A stretch of DNA of 64,000 nucleotides, from the NCBI GenBank assembly GCA_965215295.1, contig OZ244045.1:1550001-1614000 (forward strand), written 5' to 3'. How positions within the stretch are numbered: position 1 is the first letter of the stretch; every line of letters starts with the position of its first letter. A model generated the notes under the pieces. That model was given only the letters and a program-made list of their open reading frames with translations. It was not told the origin of the DNA and ran no database searches. This document shows, one piece after another, positions 53,149 through 61,869 of this stretch. Source of the stretch: HK1 sp965215295. GTDB taxonomy: Bacteria; Pseudomonadota; Gammaproteobacteria; HK1. Made by a program: the position numbers and the translations under genes.

Positions 53149-55032
53149 TTGAGCTCGCAAGACGACCATCCCCTCCTCTCTTCGATCCAGGCTCCGGCGG
53201 ACCTCCGCCGGCTGCCGGAGCGTGCGCTGCGCGACGTGGCGCGGGAGCTTCGCCGGTACCTCGTCGAGAGCGTCTCCCGGTCGGGCGGCCACTTCGCGGC
53301 CGGTCTCGGCGTCGTCGAGCTCACCATTGCGCTGCACTATCTCTACGACACCCCGCACGACCGCATCGTGTGGGACGTCGGCCACCAGAGCTATCCCCAC
53401 AAGATCCTCACCGGGCGGCGCGAGCAGGTGCACTCGGTGCGCAAGTGGGGCGGCCTCTCGCCGTTCCCCACCCGCAGCGAGAGCCCCTACGACGCCTTCG
53501 GCGGCGGCCACGCGGGCAATTCGATCGGAGCGGCGACCGGAATGGCGATCGCGGCCCGGCGCACCGGCAGCGACCGCAAGGTCGTCGCCGTCGTCGGCGA
53601 CGGGGGCCTGACCTGCGGCATGGCGTTCGAGGCGCTCAATCACGCCGGCGGCGCCGGCGCCGACCTGCTCGTGGTGTTCAACGACAACGAGATGTCGATC
53701 TCGCCGAACGTCGGCGCACTCACCAACCGCTTCGCCCAGCTCCTCTCGAGCCGCCTCTACGCCACCGTCAAGGAGGGCGGCAAGAAGGTCCTCGGCAGGA
53801 TGCCGCCGATCCAGGAGTTCGCGCGCCGGACCGAGGAGCACGTCAAGGGGCTGATCGTGCCCGGTGCGCTGTTCGAGGAGCTCGGCTTCAACTATGTCGG
53901 ACCCGTGGACGGACACAATCTGAGCGCGTTGCTCCCCACGCTGCGGAACCTCAAGCGGCTCGGCGGCCCGCAGTTGCTGCACGTCGTCACCCGCAAGGGC
54001 AAGGGCTACGCGCCCGCGGAATCCGACCCGGTGAAGTACCACGGCATCGGCTCCCCGTTCGACCCGGCGGTGGGGATCGTGCCGAGTGCGGAGGCGGCGA
54101 CGGCGGGTCCGACCTATTCGCAGGTCTTCGGAGACTGGCTGTGCGACATGGCCGGGCGCGACGAACGGCTCGTGGCGATCACCCCCGCGATGCGCGAGGG
54201 CTCGAAGATGGAGCGGTTCGAGCAGCTTCATCCGGAGCGGTTCTTCGATGTCGCGATCGCCGAGCAACACGCGGTGACGTTCGCCGCCGGGCTCGCCTGC
54301 GAGGGGTTGAAGCCGGTGGTGGCGATCTATTCGACGTTCCTGCAACGCGCCTACGACCAGGTCGTGCACGACGTGGTGCTGCAGGACCTCGCGGTGATGT
54401 TCGCGATCGATCGCGCGGGGGTCGTGGGCGGCGACGGCCCCACCCACGCCGGCGCGTATGACGTGACCTGCCTGCGCTGCCTGCCGAACGTCGTGATCAT
54501 GACGCCGGCCGACGAGAACGAGGCCCGCCGGATGCTGTACACGGGATTCCTCCACGACGGGCCGTGCGCGGTGCGCTATCCGCGGGGCGCGGGTCCGGGG
54601 GCGCCGGTCGAGCGCGAGATGCGGGCGGTTCCCGTCGGCAAGGCCGAGGAGCGGCGCCGGGGGTCGCGGATCGCGTTCCTCTCGTTCGGGCCGCTGCTCC
54701 ACCATGTGATGGAGGTGGCGGAGGGGCTCGACGCGACGGTGTTCGACATGCGCTTCGTCAAGCCCCTGGACGAGGAGGCGGTGCTGTCGCTCGCCGGCGA
54801 TCACGAGCTGCTGGTGACGGTCGAGGAGAATGCGGTCGGGGGGGCCGGGGGGGCGGTGAGCGAGTGCCTCGCGGCCCACGGCGTGGCGAAGCGGCTGCTG
54901 CAGATAGGACTCCCCGATCGGTTCATCCCGCACGGCGGGCGCGGAGACATGCTTGCCGACGCGGGGCTCGACGCGGCCGGGATCGCGCGCTCCGTCGACG
55001 AGTACCTCGCCCGCTACGAAGGAGCCGCCTGA
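53149..55032 (+). CDS. dxs: 1-deoxy-D-xylulose-5-phosphate synthase
   Basis: The 627-residue thiamine-diphosphate enzyme makes DXP from pyruvate and glyceraldehyde-3-phosphate, the first step of the MEP isoprenoid pathway. Visible segments are RIVWDVGHQSYPHKILTGRR, GDGGLTCGMAFEALNHAGG (ThDP-binding), FDVAIAEQHAVTFAAGLACEG with the catalytic Glu, and AIDRAGVVGGDGPTHAGAYD. The start is taken as a TTG at 53149, with GGAG at 53137-53140; family members start a few residues before the PADLRRL helix, and no ATG fits. Confidence 0.95.
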   Translation: MSSQDDHPLLSSIQAPADLRRLPERALRDVARELRRYLVESVSRSGGHFAAGLGVVELTIALHYLYDTPHDRIVWDVGHQSYPHKILTGRREQVHSVRKWGGLSPFPTRSESPYDAFGGGHAGNSIGAATGMAIAARRTGSDRKVVAVVGDGGLTCGMAFEALNHAGGAGADLLVVFNDNEMSISPNVGALTNRFAQLLSSRLYATVKEGGKKVLGRMPPIQEFARRTEEHVKGLIVPGALFEELGFNYVGPVDGHNLSALLPTLRNLKRLGGPQLLHVVTRKGKGYAPAESDPVKYHGIGSPFDPAVGIVPSAEAATAGPTYSQVFGDWLCDMAGRDERLVAITPAMREGSKMERFEQLHPERFFDVAIAEQHAVTFAAGLACEGLKPVVAIYSTFLQRAYDQVVHDVVLQDLAVMFAIDRAGVVGGDGPTHAGAYDVTCLRCLPNVVIMTPADENEARRMLYTGFLHDGPCAVRYPRGAGPGAPVEREMRAVPVGKAEERRRGSRIAFLSFGPLLHHVMEVAEGLDATVFDMRFVKPLDEEAVLSLAGDHELLVTVEENAVGGAGGAVSECLAAHGVAKRLLQIGLPDRFIPHGGRGDMLADAGLDAAGIARSVDEYLARYEGAA

Positions 55033-55073
55033 ACCCGCCCGCCCCCGCGGCATTCCGGGAACACCTCGCCCGG

Positions 55074-55197
55074 GGCGGCAGCCCGGACCGGGGCGTCCGG
55101 TCCCTCCGGCAGCCGTTGCAGCACCGCACAACGCAGCCCCACACGACATCGGGGACGGGGTGGCGGCAGCCCGGACCGGGCCGTCCGGCCCCTCCGG
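55074..55197. repeat. Direct repeat after dxs
   Basis: A roughly 36-base block ggcggcagcccggaccgg with following cgtccgg and cctccgg occurs at 55074 and 55162 (88 bases apart). It fills the spacer between the convergent dxs and ptsI genes. No terminator hairpin was clear. Confidence 0.6.
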
Positions 55198-55229
55198 GCG
55201 GCGTGCGTCGCGGCCGCATCCGGACGCGC

Positions 55230-56981
55230 TCAGACCTCGGTCCGGTTCAGCCGGTTCAGTTCGTCGACGAGCGCGTGGCGCGTCGCGGCATGGGTGGAGA
55301 GCAGGATGCGGCGGGTGGACTTCCGGGCCGAGGTGATCCGGGTCTCGCCGATGATCTGCTTGACCTCCAGCAGCGCGTTCGGGTGCACCGAGAACTCCCG
55401 CAGCCCCATTCCCAGGAGCAGCTTCGTGTAACGCGCATCCCCCGCCATCTCTCCGCACATCGCGACCGGGATGCCGGCCTTGCGTCCCGCGGCGATGGTG
55501 GTCGCCACCAGCCGCAGCACCGCCGGATGCAGCGGGTCGTAGAGGTAGCTCACCTCGTCGTCGACGCGGTCGATGGCGATGGTGTACTGGATGAGATCGT
55601 TGGTCCCGATCGACAGGAAGTCGAGCCGGCGGGCGAAGATGTCGGCGCAGATGGCGGCGGCCGGAACCTCGATCATCGCGCCGACCGGCATCGACGCATC
55701 GTACCCCTCGCCCCGCTCGTCGAGCTCGCGCTTGCAGTCGCGCACGATGCGCAGCACCTGGTCCAGCTCGGTGGTGTTCGCGAGCATCGGGATCATCATG
55801 CGCACCGGACCGCACGCCGATGCCCGCAGAATGGCCCGGATCTGCGGCCGGAACAGGCTCTGATCCTTCAGGCACAGCCGCACCGCGCGCAGGCCGAGGG
55901 CGGGATTGGAGGTGGCCGGCGCATCCGGGCGGGCGCCGTCGACCTGCTTGTCCGCGCCGAGATCCAGGGTGCGGACGGTCACCGGAAACCCCTTCAGCGC
56001 CGTGACGAGCTCCGAGTACGCCTCGAACTGCTCCTGCTCGTCCGGCGGATGGCTGCGGTTCATGAACAGGAACTCGGTCCGGTAGAGCCCGACCCCGGCC
56101 GCACCGTCACGCACCGCACCGGCGGACTCGCCGGGCAGCTCGACGTTGGCCTGCAGGATCACCGGTTCCCCGTCCGCGGTCACCGTCGGGGTCGCCCGGA
56201 GCTTGCGTCGCGCGACCCTGGTGCGCTCGATCTCGCGCCGGCGGTATTCGTAGAACCGCTTGACGATGTCGGCCGGCGAGACGATGACGACGCCCTCGCG
56301 CCCGTCGAGCACCACCTCGTCCCCGTCTCGCAGCAGCGCCGCCGAGCGGTGCAGGCCCACCACGGCGGGGATGTTCAGGCTGCGGGCGAGAATGGCGGTG
56401 TGCGAGTTCGAGCCGCCGAACTCGGTCATGAACCCCGCGACGCCCTGGTGCTGCATGAGCACGGTATCGGCCGGAGTCAGGTCGTCGGCGTAGACGATCC
56501 TCCCGGCGGCGGACTCGCCCGGCGGCGGCCGCTTCCCGCCCGCTTCCCGGAGATGGGTCTGCACGCGGTCGACCACGTGCTCGACATCGTCCTTGCGGGT
56601 GCGCAGGTAGGGGTCGTCCATCGCGTCGAAGACGGCGACGAGCGCATCGCATTCCAGCTTGAGGGCCCACTCCGCGTTGCATCGCAGCTCGCGGATGTAG
56701 CCGAGGGGCGCGGTGGTGATCGCCTCGTCTTCGAGCATCAGGAGGTGGGTGTCGATGAACGCTGCGATCTCCTTCGGCGTCCCCTCGGGGATTCGCGCCT
56801 TGACTGCGCCGAGCTCGCGGCGGGCGGCGGCCACGGCGCGCCCGAAGCGTTCCACTTCGGCTTCGACCCGGGATGGATCGAGCCTGCGCTCGATCGCCTC
56901 CGGCCGGCCGCGGGCCACCGCGTGCACGCGTCCGATCGCGAGTCCCCTGGAGGCGCTGATTCCGCGGATGGTGAAGGTCAT
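55230..56981 (-). CDS. ptsI: Phosphoenolpyruvate-protein phosphotransferase (EI)
   Basis: The 583-residue protein is a standard EI without an extra GAF domain. FGGSNSHTAILARSLNIPAV holds the phosphorylated His near residue 190, GAAGVGLYRTEFLFMNRSHP follows, and the barrel ends with DFLSIGTNDLIQYTIAIDRV and VAMCGEMAGD. It passes phosphate from PEP to HPr. The ATG at 56981 is 26 bases after ptsH on the same strand. No sugar permease is nearby, so the pair may serve a regulatory phosphotransfer chain. Confidence 0.96.
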   Translation of the reverse strand: MTFTIRGISASRGLAIGRVHAVARGRPEAIERRLDPSRVEAEVERFGRAVAAARRELGAVKARIPEGTPKEIAAFIDTHLLMLEDEAITTAPLGYIRELRCNAEWALKLECDALVAVFDAMDDPYLRTRKDDVEHVVDRVQTHLREAGGKRPPPGESAAGRIVYADDLTPADTVLMQHQGVAGFMTEFGGSNSHTAILARSLNIPAVVGLHRSAALLRDGDEVVLDGREGVVIVSPADIVKRFYEYRRREIERTRVARRKLRATPTVTADGEPVILQANVELPGESAGAVRDGAAGVGLYRTEFLFMNRSHPPDEQEQFEAYSELVTALKGFPVTVRTLDLGADKQVDGARPDAPATSNPALGLRAVRLCLKDQSLFRPQIRAILRASACGPVRMMIPMLANTTELDQVLRIVRDCKRELDERGEGYDASMPVGAMIEVPAAAICADIFARRLDFLSIGTNDLIQYTIAIDRVDDEVSYLYDPLHPAVLRLVATTIAAGRKAGIPVAMCGEMAGDARYTKLLLGMGLREFSVHPNALLEVKQIIGETRITSARKSTRRILLSTHAATRHALVDELNRLNRTEV

Positions 56982-57006
56982 CGGAGGTCCCGCCGTCTGC
57001 CGTCCG

Positions 57007-57285
57007 TCATTCCGGCTCGTCGAACCGTCCCGCGACGAGGCGCTCGATGGCTTCCGTCGCCGCGGCGGCATCGTCCCCCCACGCCACCACCTCGACGCTC
57101 GTCCCCCTGGACGCGGCGAGCATCATGACCTTCATGATGCTCTTCGCATCGGCCTCGCGGCCATCGCGGCGGATCAGGATCCGCGACTCGAATCCCGACG
57201 CGAGCTCGACGAGCCTGGCGGCGGCCCGGGCGTGCAGCCCGAGCTTGTTGACGATCGTCATCGTCCTGCGGTCTTCGGCGCTCAC
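57007..57285 (-). CDS. ptsH: HPr phosphocarrier protein
   Basis: The 92-residue HPr has TIVNKLGLHARAAARLV with the phosphorylated His at 18 and AKSIMKVMMLAASRGTSVEV with the regulatory-site Ser. The start is set at the GTG 57285, since it provides the first beta strand and its G-T-G-A overlaps the hemD stop by four bases; an ATG at 57261 would lack that strand. It accepts phosphate from EI encoded next. Confidence 0.93.
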   Translation of the reverse strand: MSAEDRRTMTIVNKLGLHARAAARLVELASGFESRILIRRDGREADAKSIMKVMMLAASRGTSVEVVAWGDDAAAATEAIERLVAGRFDEPE

Positions 57286-58127
57286 TGGACTCGTGGCCCG
57301 GCGGACCCACGCCGCGGCACGCGCCGCTCCCGGGCCGGGGCGCCCACCGCGCGGGCCGCCGCCTCGACGAGCGACGCGGCGTCCGCGCCGCGGGCCACCG
57401 CGACCCGCGGCAGGTTCCGGGCCCGGGCCACGCCGGCGACCCGTTCGCCGGCGGTGACCACGGTCCGATGCGCCAGCCAGGAGGCCGTCCACGGCGCCGC
57501 ATCGAGCAGGTTCTCAAGCGCCTCGGCGCTCGTCGCGGTGACGACGTCGACCGACTCGCGCACGCCGTCGAGCCTGTCCGCGAGCCCCTCCGGAGCCGTT
57601 CTGCGGTAGACGTCCGCCTCGATCACCAGGGCGCCGCGCCTGGCCAGCTCCCTCGCGAGAAGGCCGCGCCCGCCTTCGCCCTTGACGATCGCGACGAGCC
57701 GGCCCCGCACCCGCCGGGTCCGGAGCTGCGCACACGCGAGCAACCCCTCGCTGTCGAACCGCCCGGACGGGATACCGACGCCTTCCACCCCGCGAGAGCG
57801 CAACGCGGCCGCGGTGGCCCGGCCGACCGCGAGCACCACCGGCGGCATTCGATCGCCGGCGGCGTCCGGCGCCAGACCGAAGAAGCCGTCGACGGCATTG
57901 ACGCTGGTGAACACCGCGACCGCCACGTCGGCCAGCCGGTCGCGAAGCCGATGGACCGAGCGCGCGTCCTCGACCGGAACGATGGCGATCGCGGGCACGC
58001 AACGTGCGTCGGCGCCCTCGGCAACGAACGCGTCCGCCAGCCGCGCCGCCGCCGGTTCGGGTCGCGTCACCAGCACCCGCACGCCCCGCAGGCGTCCGTT
58101 TCGCCCGGTCACGGGCGGCCTCGGCAT
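57282..58127 (-). CDS. hemD: Uroporphyrinogen-III synthase
   Basis: The 281-residue protein has the poorly conserved HemD fold: VRVLVTRPEPAAARLADAF at the start, AVAVFTSVNAVDGFFGLAP, VVLAVGRATAAALRSRGV, VAIVKGEGGRGLLARELARR and VTATSAEALENLLDA. It closes the linear tetrapyrrole made by HemC to uroporphyrinogen III. Its C-terminus is Arg-rich and longer than usual. The stop overlaps the ptsH start by four bases, an unusual coupling of heme and PTS genes. Confidence 0.88.
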   Translation of the reverse strand: MPRPPVTGRNGRLRGVRVLVTRPEPAAARLADAFVAEGADARCVPAIAIVPVEDARSVHRLRDRLADVAVAVFTSVNAVDGFFGLAPDAAGDRMPPVVLAVGRATAAALRSRGVEGVGIPSGRFDSEGLLACAQLRTRRVRGRLVAIVKGEGGRGLLARELARRGALVIEADVYRRTAPEGLADRLDGVRESVDVVTATSAEALENLLDAAPWTASWLAHRTVVTAGERVAGVARARNLPRVAVARGADAASLVEAAARAVGAPARERRVPRRGSAGPRVQ

Positions 58128-58242
58128 GGCCGGCCGCGGACCGACCGCGCACGCCCCCGAACCCGCTCCATCGGCCCCGGACCTCCCGCGCCTCGGGTCC
58201 GCGCACCTCGCACTTCCACGCATCGCGTCCCCATGCATCGCT

Positions 58243-59175
58243 TCATTGTCCCGCCGCGGCGCAGATCCCGGAAAGGATCTCGCCCGCACCCTGTCCGAGC
58301 ACCGCGTCCGCCGCCTCCGCGCCCAACCCTTCCGCCTGCTCCGCATCGCCTCGAGCCCGCCCCCGCAGCACCTGCGCGCCGTCGAGGCTCGCGACCAGGC
58401 CGCGCAGGTTCAACGCCGCGCCGTCGAGGGTCGCATACGCCGCGATCGGCACTTGGCATCCGCCTTCGAGCCGCCGGTTGAACGCCCGCTCCGAAAGCAC
58501 GCACGACGTGGTGCGCGGACATGCGAGCGGGGCAATCAGCGCCTCCACCCGGGTGTCGCCGCGCCGGCATTCGACACCGAGCGCCCCCTGCCCCGCCGCC
58601 GGCAGCATCGTTGCGACATCGAGCGCCTCCGCCACCCTCGAGCCGTGCCCCCCGCGCTCCAGGCCGGACACCGCGAGCACGATCGCGTCGAAGTCGCCGT
58701 CGTCCAGCCGCCGCAGCCGGGTGTCGACACCGCCACGCAGGTTCTCGATGCGCAGGTCCGGGCGATGCGCCGCGAGCTGGCATCGGCGGCGCAGGCTCGA
58801 CGTGCCCACCGACGCTCCCTCCGGCAGGGCGTCGAGTCCGCCGAAGCGGGTCGAGACGAGCGCGTCGCGCGGGTCCGCACGGGCCATGATGACCGGAAGG
58901 TGAAGCCCCGGCGGCAGCTCGACCGGCACGTCCTTCATCGAGTGCACCGCGATGTCCGCACGCCCGTCGAACAGCGCGTGCTCCAGCTCCTTGATGAAGA
59001 GTCCCTTGCCGCCCACCCTGGCCAGCGGCGCGTCGAGCATCCTGTCGCCGCTCGTGCGCATCGCCACGAGCTCGACCGCGAGCTCCGGGTTTCGCTCGCG
59101 CAACGCGTCGGCGACATGCTCCGCCTGCCACAGGGCGAGCGGGCTCCGTCGGGTTGCGATCCTCAACACGGCCAT
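58243..59175 (-). CDS. hemC: Hydroxymethylbilane synthase (porphobilinogen deaminase)
   Basis: The 310-residue enzyme starts LRIATRRSPLALWQAEHVAD and has FIKELEHALFDGRADIAVHS, NLRGGVDTRLRRLDDGDFDA, and RRLEGGCQVPIAAYATLDG with the Cys that holds the dipyrromethane cofactor. It polymerises four porphobilinogens for heme and corrin synthesis. It is the first gene of hemC-hemD-ptsH-ptsI; hemD starts 115 bases downstream. Confidence 0.96.
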   Translation of the reverse strand: MAVLRIATRRSPLALWQAEHVADALRERNPELAVELVAMRTSGDRMLDAPLARVGGKGLFIKELEHALFDGRADIAVHSMKDVPVELPPGLHLPVIMARADPRDALVSTRFGGLDALPEGASVGTSSLRRRCQLAAHRPDLRIENLRGGVDTRLRRLDDGDFDAIVLAVSGLERGGHGSRVAEALDVATMLPAAGQGALGVECRRGDTRVEALIAPLACPRTTSCVLSERAFNRRLEGGCQVPIAAYATLDGAALNLRGLVASLDGAQVLRGRARGDAEQAEGLGAEAADAVLGQGAGEILSGICAAAGQ

Positions 59176-59239
59176 CGCGGCTCGAACTCCACGTGCTCCG
59201 CACGGACCGATGTCCGGCCCGGCGTTCGGGCTTCAATGC

Positions 59240-59303
59240 TAACCCGGATTTCTCATCAGCTACCGGCTGCGGACGCGGATCCGGCGGCATCGGCCGTGCT
59301 GTA
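59240..59303. mobile_element. Left-end fragment of the 11167 MITE
   Basis: The sequence taacccggatttctcatca followed by ggctgcggacgcggat matches the left end of the intact element. The rest is missing. It lies in the 59176-59599 spacer upstream of hemC and the methyltransferase gene. Confidence 0.6.
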
Positions 59304-59495
59304 GCGCGCCGTCCATGGCGTGCCCCCTTCGGGGCGCCGGGGGGAGTCCAGCCCCGGCGGATTCGTAAACGCGGGCGGGGGCTCGACATACCGGAACGGG
59401 TGCCGGAGACTACGACCGAGAGAAAGGATCCGGACGCAGGACCATCCCGAAGTCGGAGGCATCCCGCTGATTCGCCTTGTTTTCCAGCGGCAATC

Positions 59496-59600
59496 TGAAC
59501 AAGTCTATTTTGTATTCAAATCAATTGCTTACGAGAGAAAACAAGATGCTCCCGGATCTGGACGACTTCGAGATGATGGCGAACCGGTAGTTGTCTACAA
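59496..59600 (+). promoter_or_regulatory. AT-rich leader of the restriction-modification operon
   Basis: Around 59500-59545 the sequence becomes AT-rich (tctattttgtattcaaatc), unlike the GC-rich surroundings. A TACAAT near 59595-59600 resembles a -10 element, but I see no good -35 at the right distance. If it is real, translation may start at the ATG 59636, not 59600. Confidence 0.3.
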
Positions 59601-60574
59601 TGGACCCCACGCTCCTTCCGGCAGCCGAACGTCCGATGGCTCCCCGCGCAACCGTCACGCCTGCCGCCACCATTCTTCACGGGGACGCCTACGACCTCCT
59701 GCCATCACTCGGTTCCGGGAGCATCGACCTCCTCATCACGAGTCCGCCGTACTGGGGCCACCGAACGTACGAGCAGGAACACAACTGGAACATACTTCAG
59801 GACTGGTTGCGCTCCGGAGCGGAAAAGACCGACATCCCGGACTACGAGTGGTACCGCGATCATGGAGGTTCGCTTGGGCTGGAACCCCTGCCCGATTGGT
59901 ACATCGCCCATCTGGTGGAGATGCTCGAGCTCTTCCGCCCCGCACTCAAGCCTTCCGGGAGCATCTGGATCAACCTCGGTGACACCTATTTCGCCCGCTG
60001 GGCCAGCATTCGGCAGAACGGCCGTCAAGGATTGGACGATAAAGCCCGCCAAAGGCGCCGCACCCCGATGGGTGGTTACCGTCAGGAGAAGCAACTGCTC
60101 CTCATCCCCGCCCGATTCGCTATCGCCATGCAGGAAAAACGCTGGATACTTCGCAACGACGTGATCTGGTACAAGCCGAACATCCCACCCCGTCCGGAGA
60201 AAGATCGCCTTCGCCTCAGCCACGAGCATTTCTTCCATTTCGTTGCGCGGCCGACAAACGGCCGAGCCAAGTACTACTACGATCTTTCGAAAACCGAGGC
60301 AGGGTCGAACGACGTCGTCACGCAGTATGTCCGCCCGGGAGAGAACGGGCATACGGCTACATTTCCGGAATCCCTGATTCGCCCACGCATACTGAGTAGC
60401 TGTCCCCCCGGCGGGACGGTTCTCGATCCGTTTTGCGGCACCGGTCGGGCTCTGGGGGCCTCGATAGCATCCGGGCGTCGAGCCATCGGGTTCGACACCT
60501 CCAGATCGTATGTGGAGGCGGCATCGGAGCTGACGAAGAGGTGTCAGTCGGGACTGATGGACTCGGACCGATGA
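59600..60574 (+). CDS. DNA methyltransferase of a NotI-like system (beta-class, SPPYW type)
   Basis: The 324-residue enzyme has motif IV LLITSPPYWGHRTY near residue 47 and, at the C-terminus, motif I VLDPFCGTGRALGASIASG. That order defines the beta class, and SPPYW is typical of N4-cytosine enzymes. Its stop overlaps the start of the endonuclease gene (ATGA), so the two are translated together. Start ATG 59600 or 59636. Base composition is lower in GC than the flanking core genes, in line with transfer. Confidence 0.88.
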   Translation: MDPTLLPAAERPMAPRATVTPAATILHGDAYDLLPSLGSGSIDLLITSPPYWGHRTYEQEHNWNILQDWLRSGAEKTDIPDYEWYRDHGGSLGLEPLPDWYIAHLVEMLELFRPALKPSGSIWINLGDTYFARWASIRQNGRQGLDDKARQRRRTPMGGYRQEKQLLLIPARFAIAMQEKRWILRNDVIWYKPNIPPRPEKDRLRLSHEHFFHFVARPTNGRAKYYYDLSKTEAGSNDVVTQYVRPGENGHTATFPESLIRPRILSSCPPGGTVLDPFCGTGRALGASIASGRRAIGFDTSRSYVEAASELTKRCQSGLMDSDR

Positions 60575-61686
60575 CGAGCGGACCCGAGCAGGGGAATTTC
60601 GTCAGCGAGTGGTTTGGCTATCGCACGTATCCGCTCGTCCATGGAAGCGCCACTGCACTCCAGGCCCGGAGAGACGGACAGTGTCCCTTTCTCTCGGCCG
60701 TCACGCGCAACCCTCGGGTCTGCGTAAAGGCTCCGTCTTCCTCCGGCGTATGCACGATCAACAACGCCAGCAACGGCAGCCGGCAGGATTGGCTCGTCTG
60801 TCCGTATCGGGCACTCGATCCGGATCTGGTCGAAGAGGTCGTGCGTCGTCTCTTCGAAGCAGAGCCGCGTCAATCCGTAACGGTTACTCCCGCACCCGCC
60901 ATTACCGAACAAGCCACCAGGACCGAACTCCTCAATCAAGCGCAAGGCGGCGCGCTGACGGTCGTCTATCTCCAGAACAAGCTCGGTGGCGAAATCTCCG
61001 TGAATGCAACGGCACGCTCTCCGCAACTGTCCTTTGACATTACGTTCGTGGAGCTGACGCCTGCCGGCAACGGTAGCGTCGGCATCGGACGTTTTGGTGT
61101 CCTGGAAATCCAGACGATGGATTTCCACGGCTCGTACCGCCACGCCGTGAAGAATCTCCAGGATTCGTTGCGTCTTCACGGACCTGGTTTCGCAGATACT
61201 TTGCAGAAGAACCAACGGTGGCTGGCTGAACGAGTCGAGGGTCCCAACATCGCAAACGTGTTCAAGCGCACGTTCTACCAGATGATGCTCAAGTTTCAGC
61301 TTGGCATGCACCCGCGCTCGATCGGTACGTCACTCGCCATTCCGCAATCTGTCTGGGACAGTTGGCAACCCCACCTTGGCCGGCCTGACCTCGTTTCACG
61401 CGGCGACGGCACATATGCGCTACAACATCCCGACACAGGTGACGCTGGCGTCCGTGCATGGATCTACGTCTTCGACATCGACACGAGGTCTGCCATGCAC
61501 CCAAGTCCGATCGTGGTCCGGCGGACGATCGCGACGGACGCCGCGTCGGTCGCGCGCTACGCACTGGAGGAAGTGCCGAGCCATGCTTTCTCGAACCCCG
61601 AAGCCGCCGGCACCGTCGTGGCAGCCATCCATCGGCGGCTGTCGGAGTGGTGGCCGGAGCTGGCCCTGGAATCTCCCAAGTCCTGA
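60571..61686 (+). CDS. NotI-like type II restriction endonuclease
   Basis: The 371-residue protein has four cysteines at 38, 51, 61 and 77 (QCPFL, RVCVK, GVCTINNAS, WLVCPYRAL), which match the iron-binding Cys4 motif of NotI. The N-terminal NFVSEWFGYRTYPLV is also NotI-like. The active site seems kept: D156 in SFDITFVEL and E179-x-Q181 in VLEIQTMDFHGSY, close to NotI D160, E182 and Q184. NotI has 383 residues. Target sequence is probably a GC-rich palindrome, which this sequence alone cannot specify. The gene overlaps the methyltransferase by four bases. Confidence 0.85.
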   Translation: MTSGPEQGNFVSEWFGYRTYPLVHGSATALQARRDGQCPFLSAVTRNPRVCVKAPSSSGVCTINNASNGSRQDWLVCPYRALDPDLVEEVVRRLFEAEPRQSVTVTPAPAITEQATRTELLNQAQGGALTVVYLQNKLGGEISVNATARSPQLSFDITFVELTPAGNGSVGIGRFGVLEIQTMDFHGSYRHAVKNLQDSLRLHGPGFADTLQKNQRWLAERVEGPNIANVFKRTFYQMMLKFQLGMHPRSIGTSLAIPQSVWDSWQPHLGRPDLVSRGDGTYALQHPDTGDAGVRAWIYVFDIDTRSAMHPSPIVVRRTIATDAASVARYALEEVPSHAFSNPEAAGTVVAAIHRRLSEWWPELALESPKS

Positions 61687-61869
61687 ATTTCGTGAAAACC
61701 CATGCGCAAGGCGCCCCTCTCCTGGCTCTGCAACAGAAGCCGATACAGCCCATGAAGCTTGACCGATCTGCATCCCCGGACCATCGACCGACACCCTCTT
61801 CGGACTTCAACGAACCTCGATGGGCTGGAAGGCAAGGCGTCGAAGATGCCGAAATTCCAAGGTGACCTG

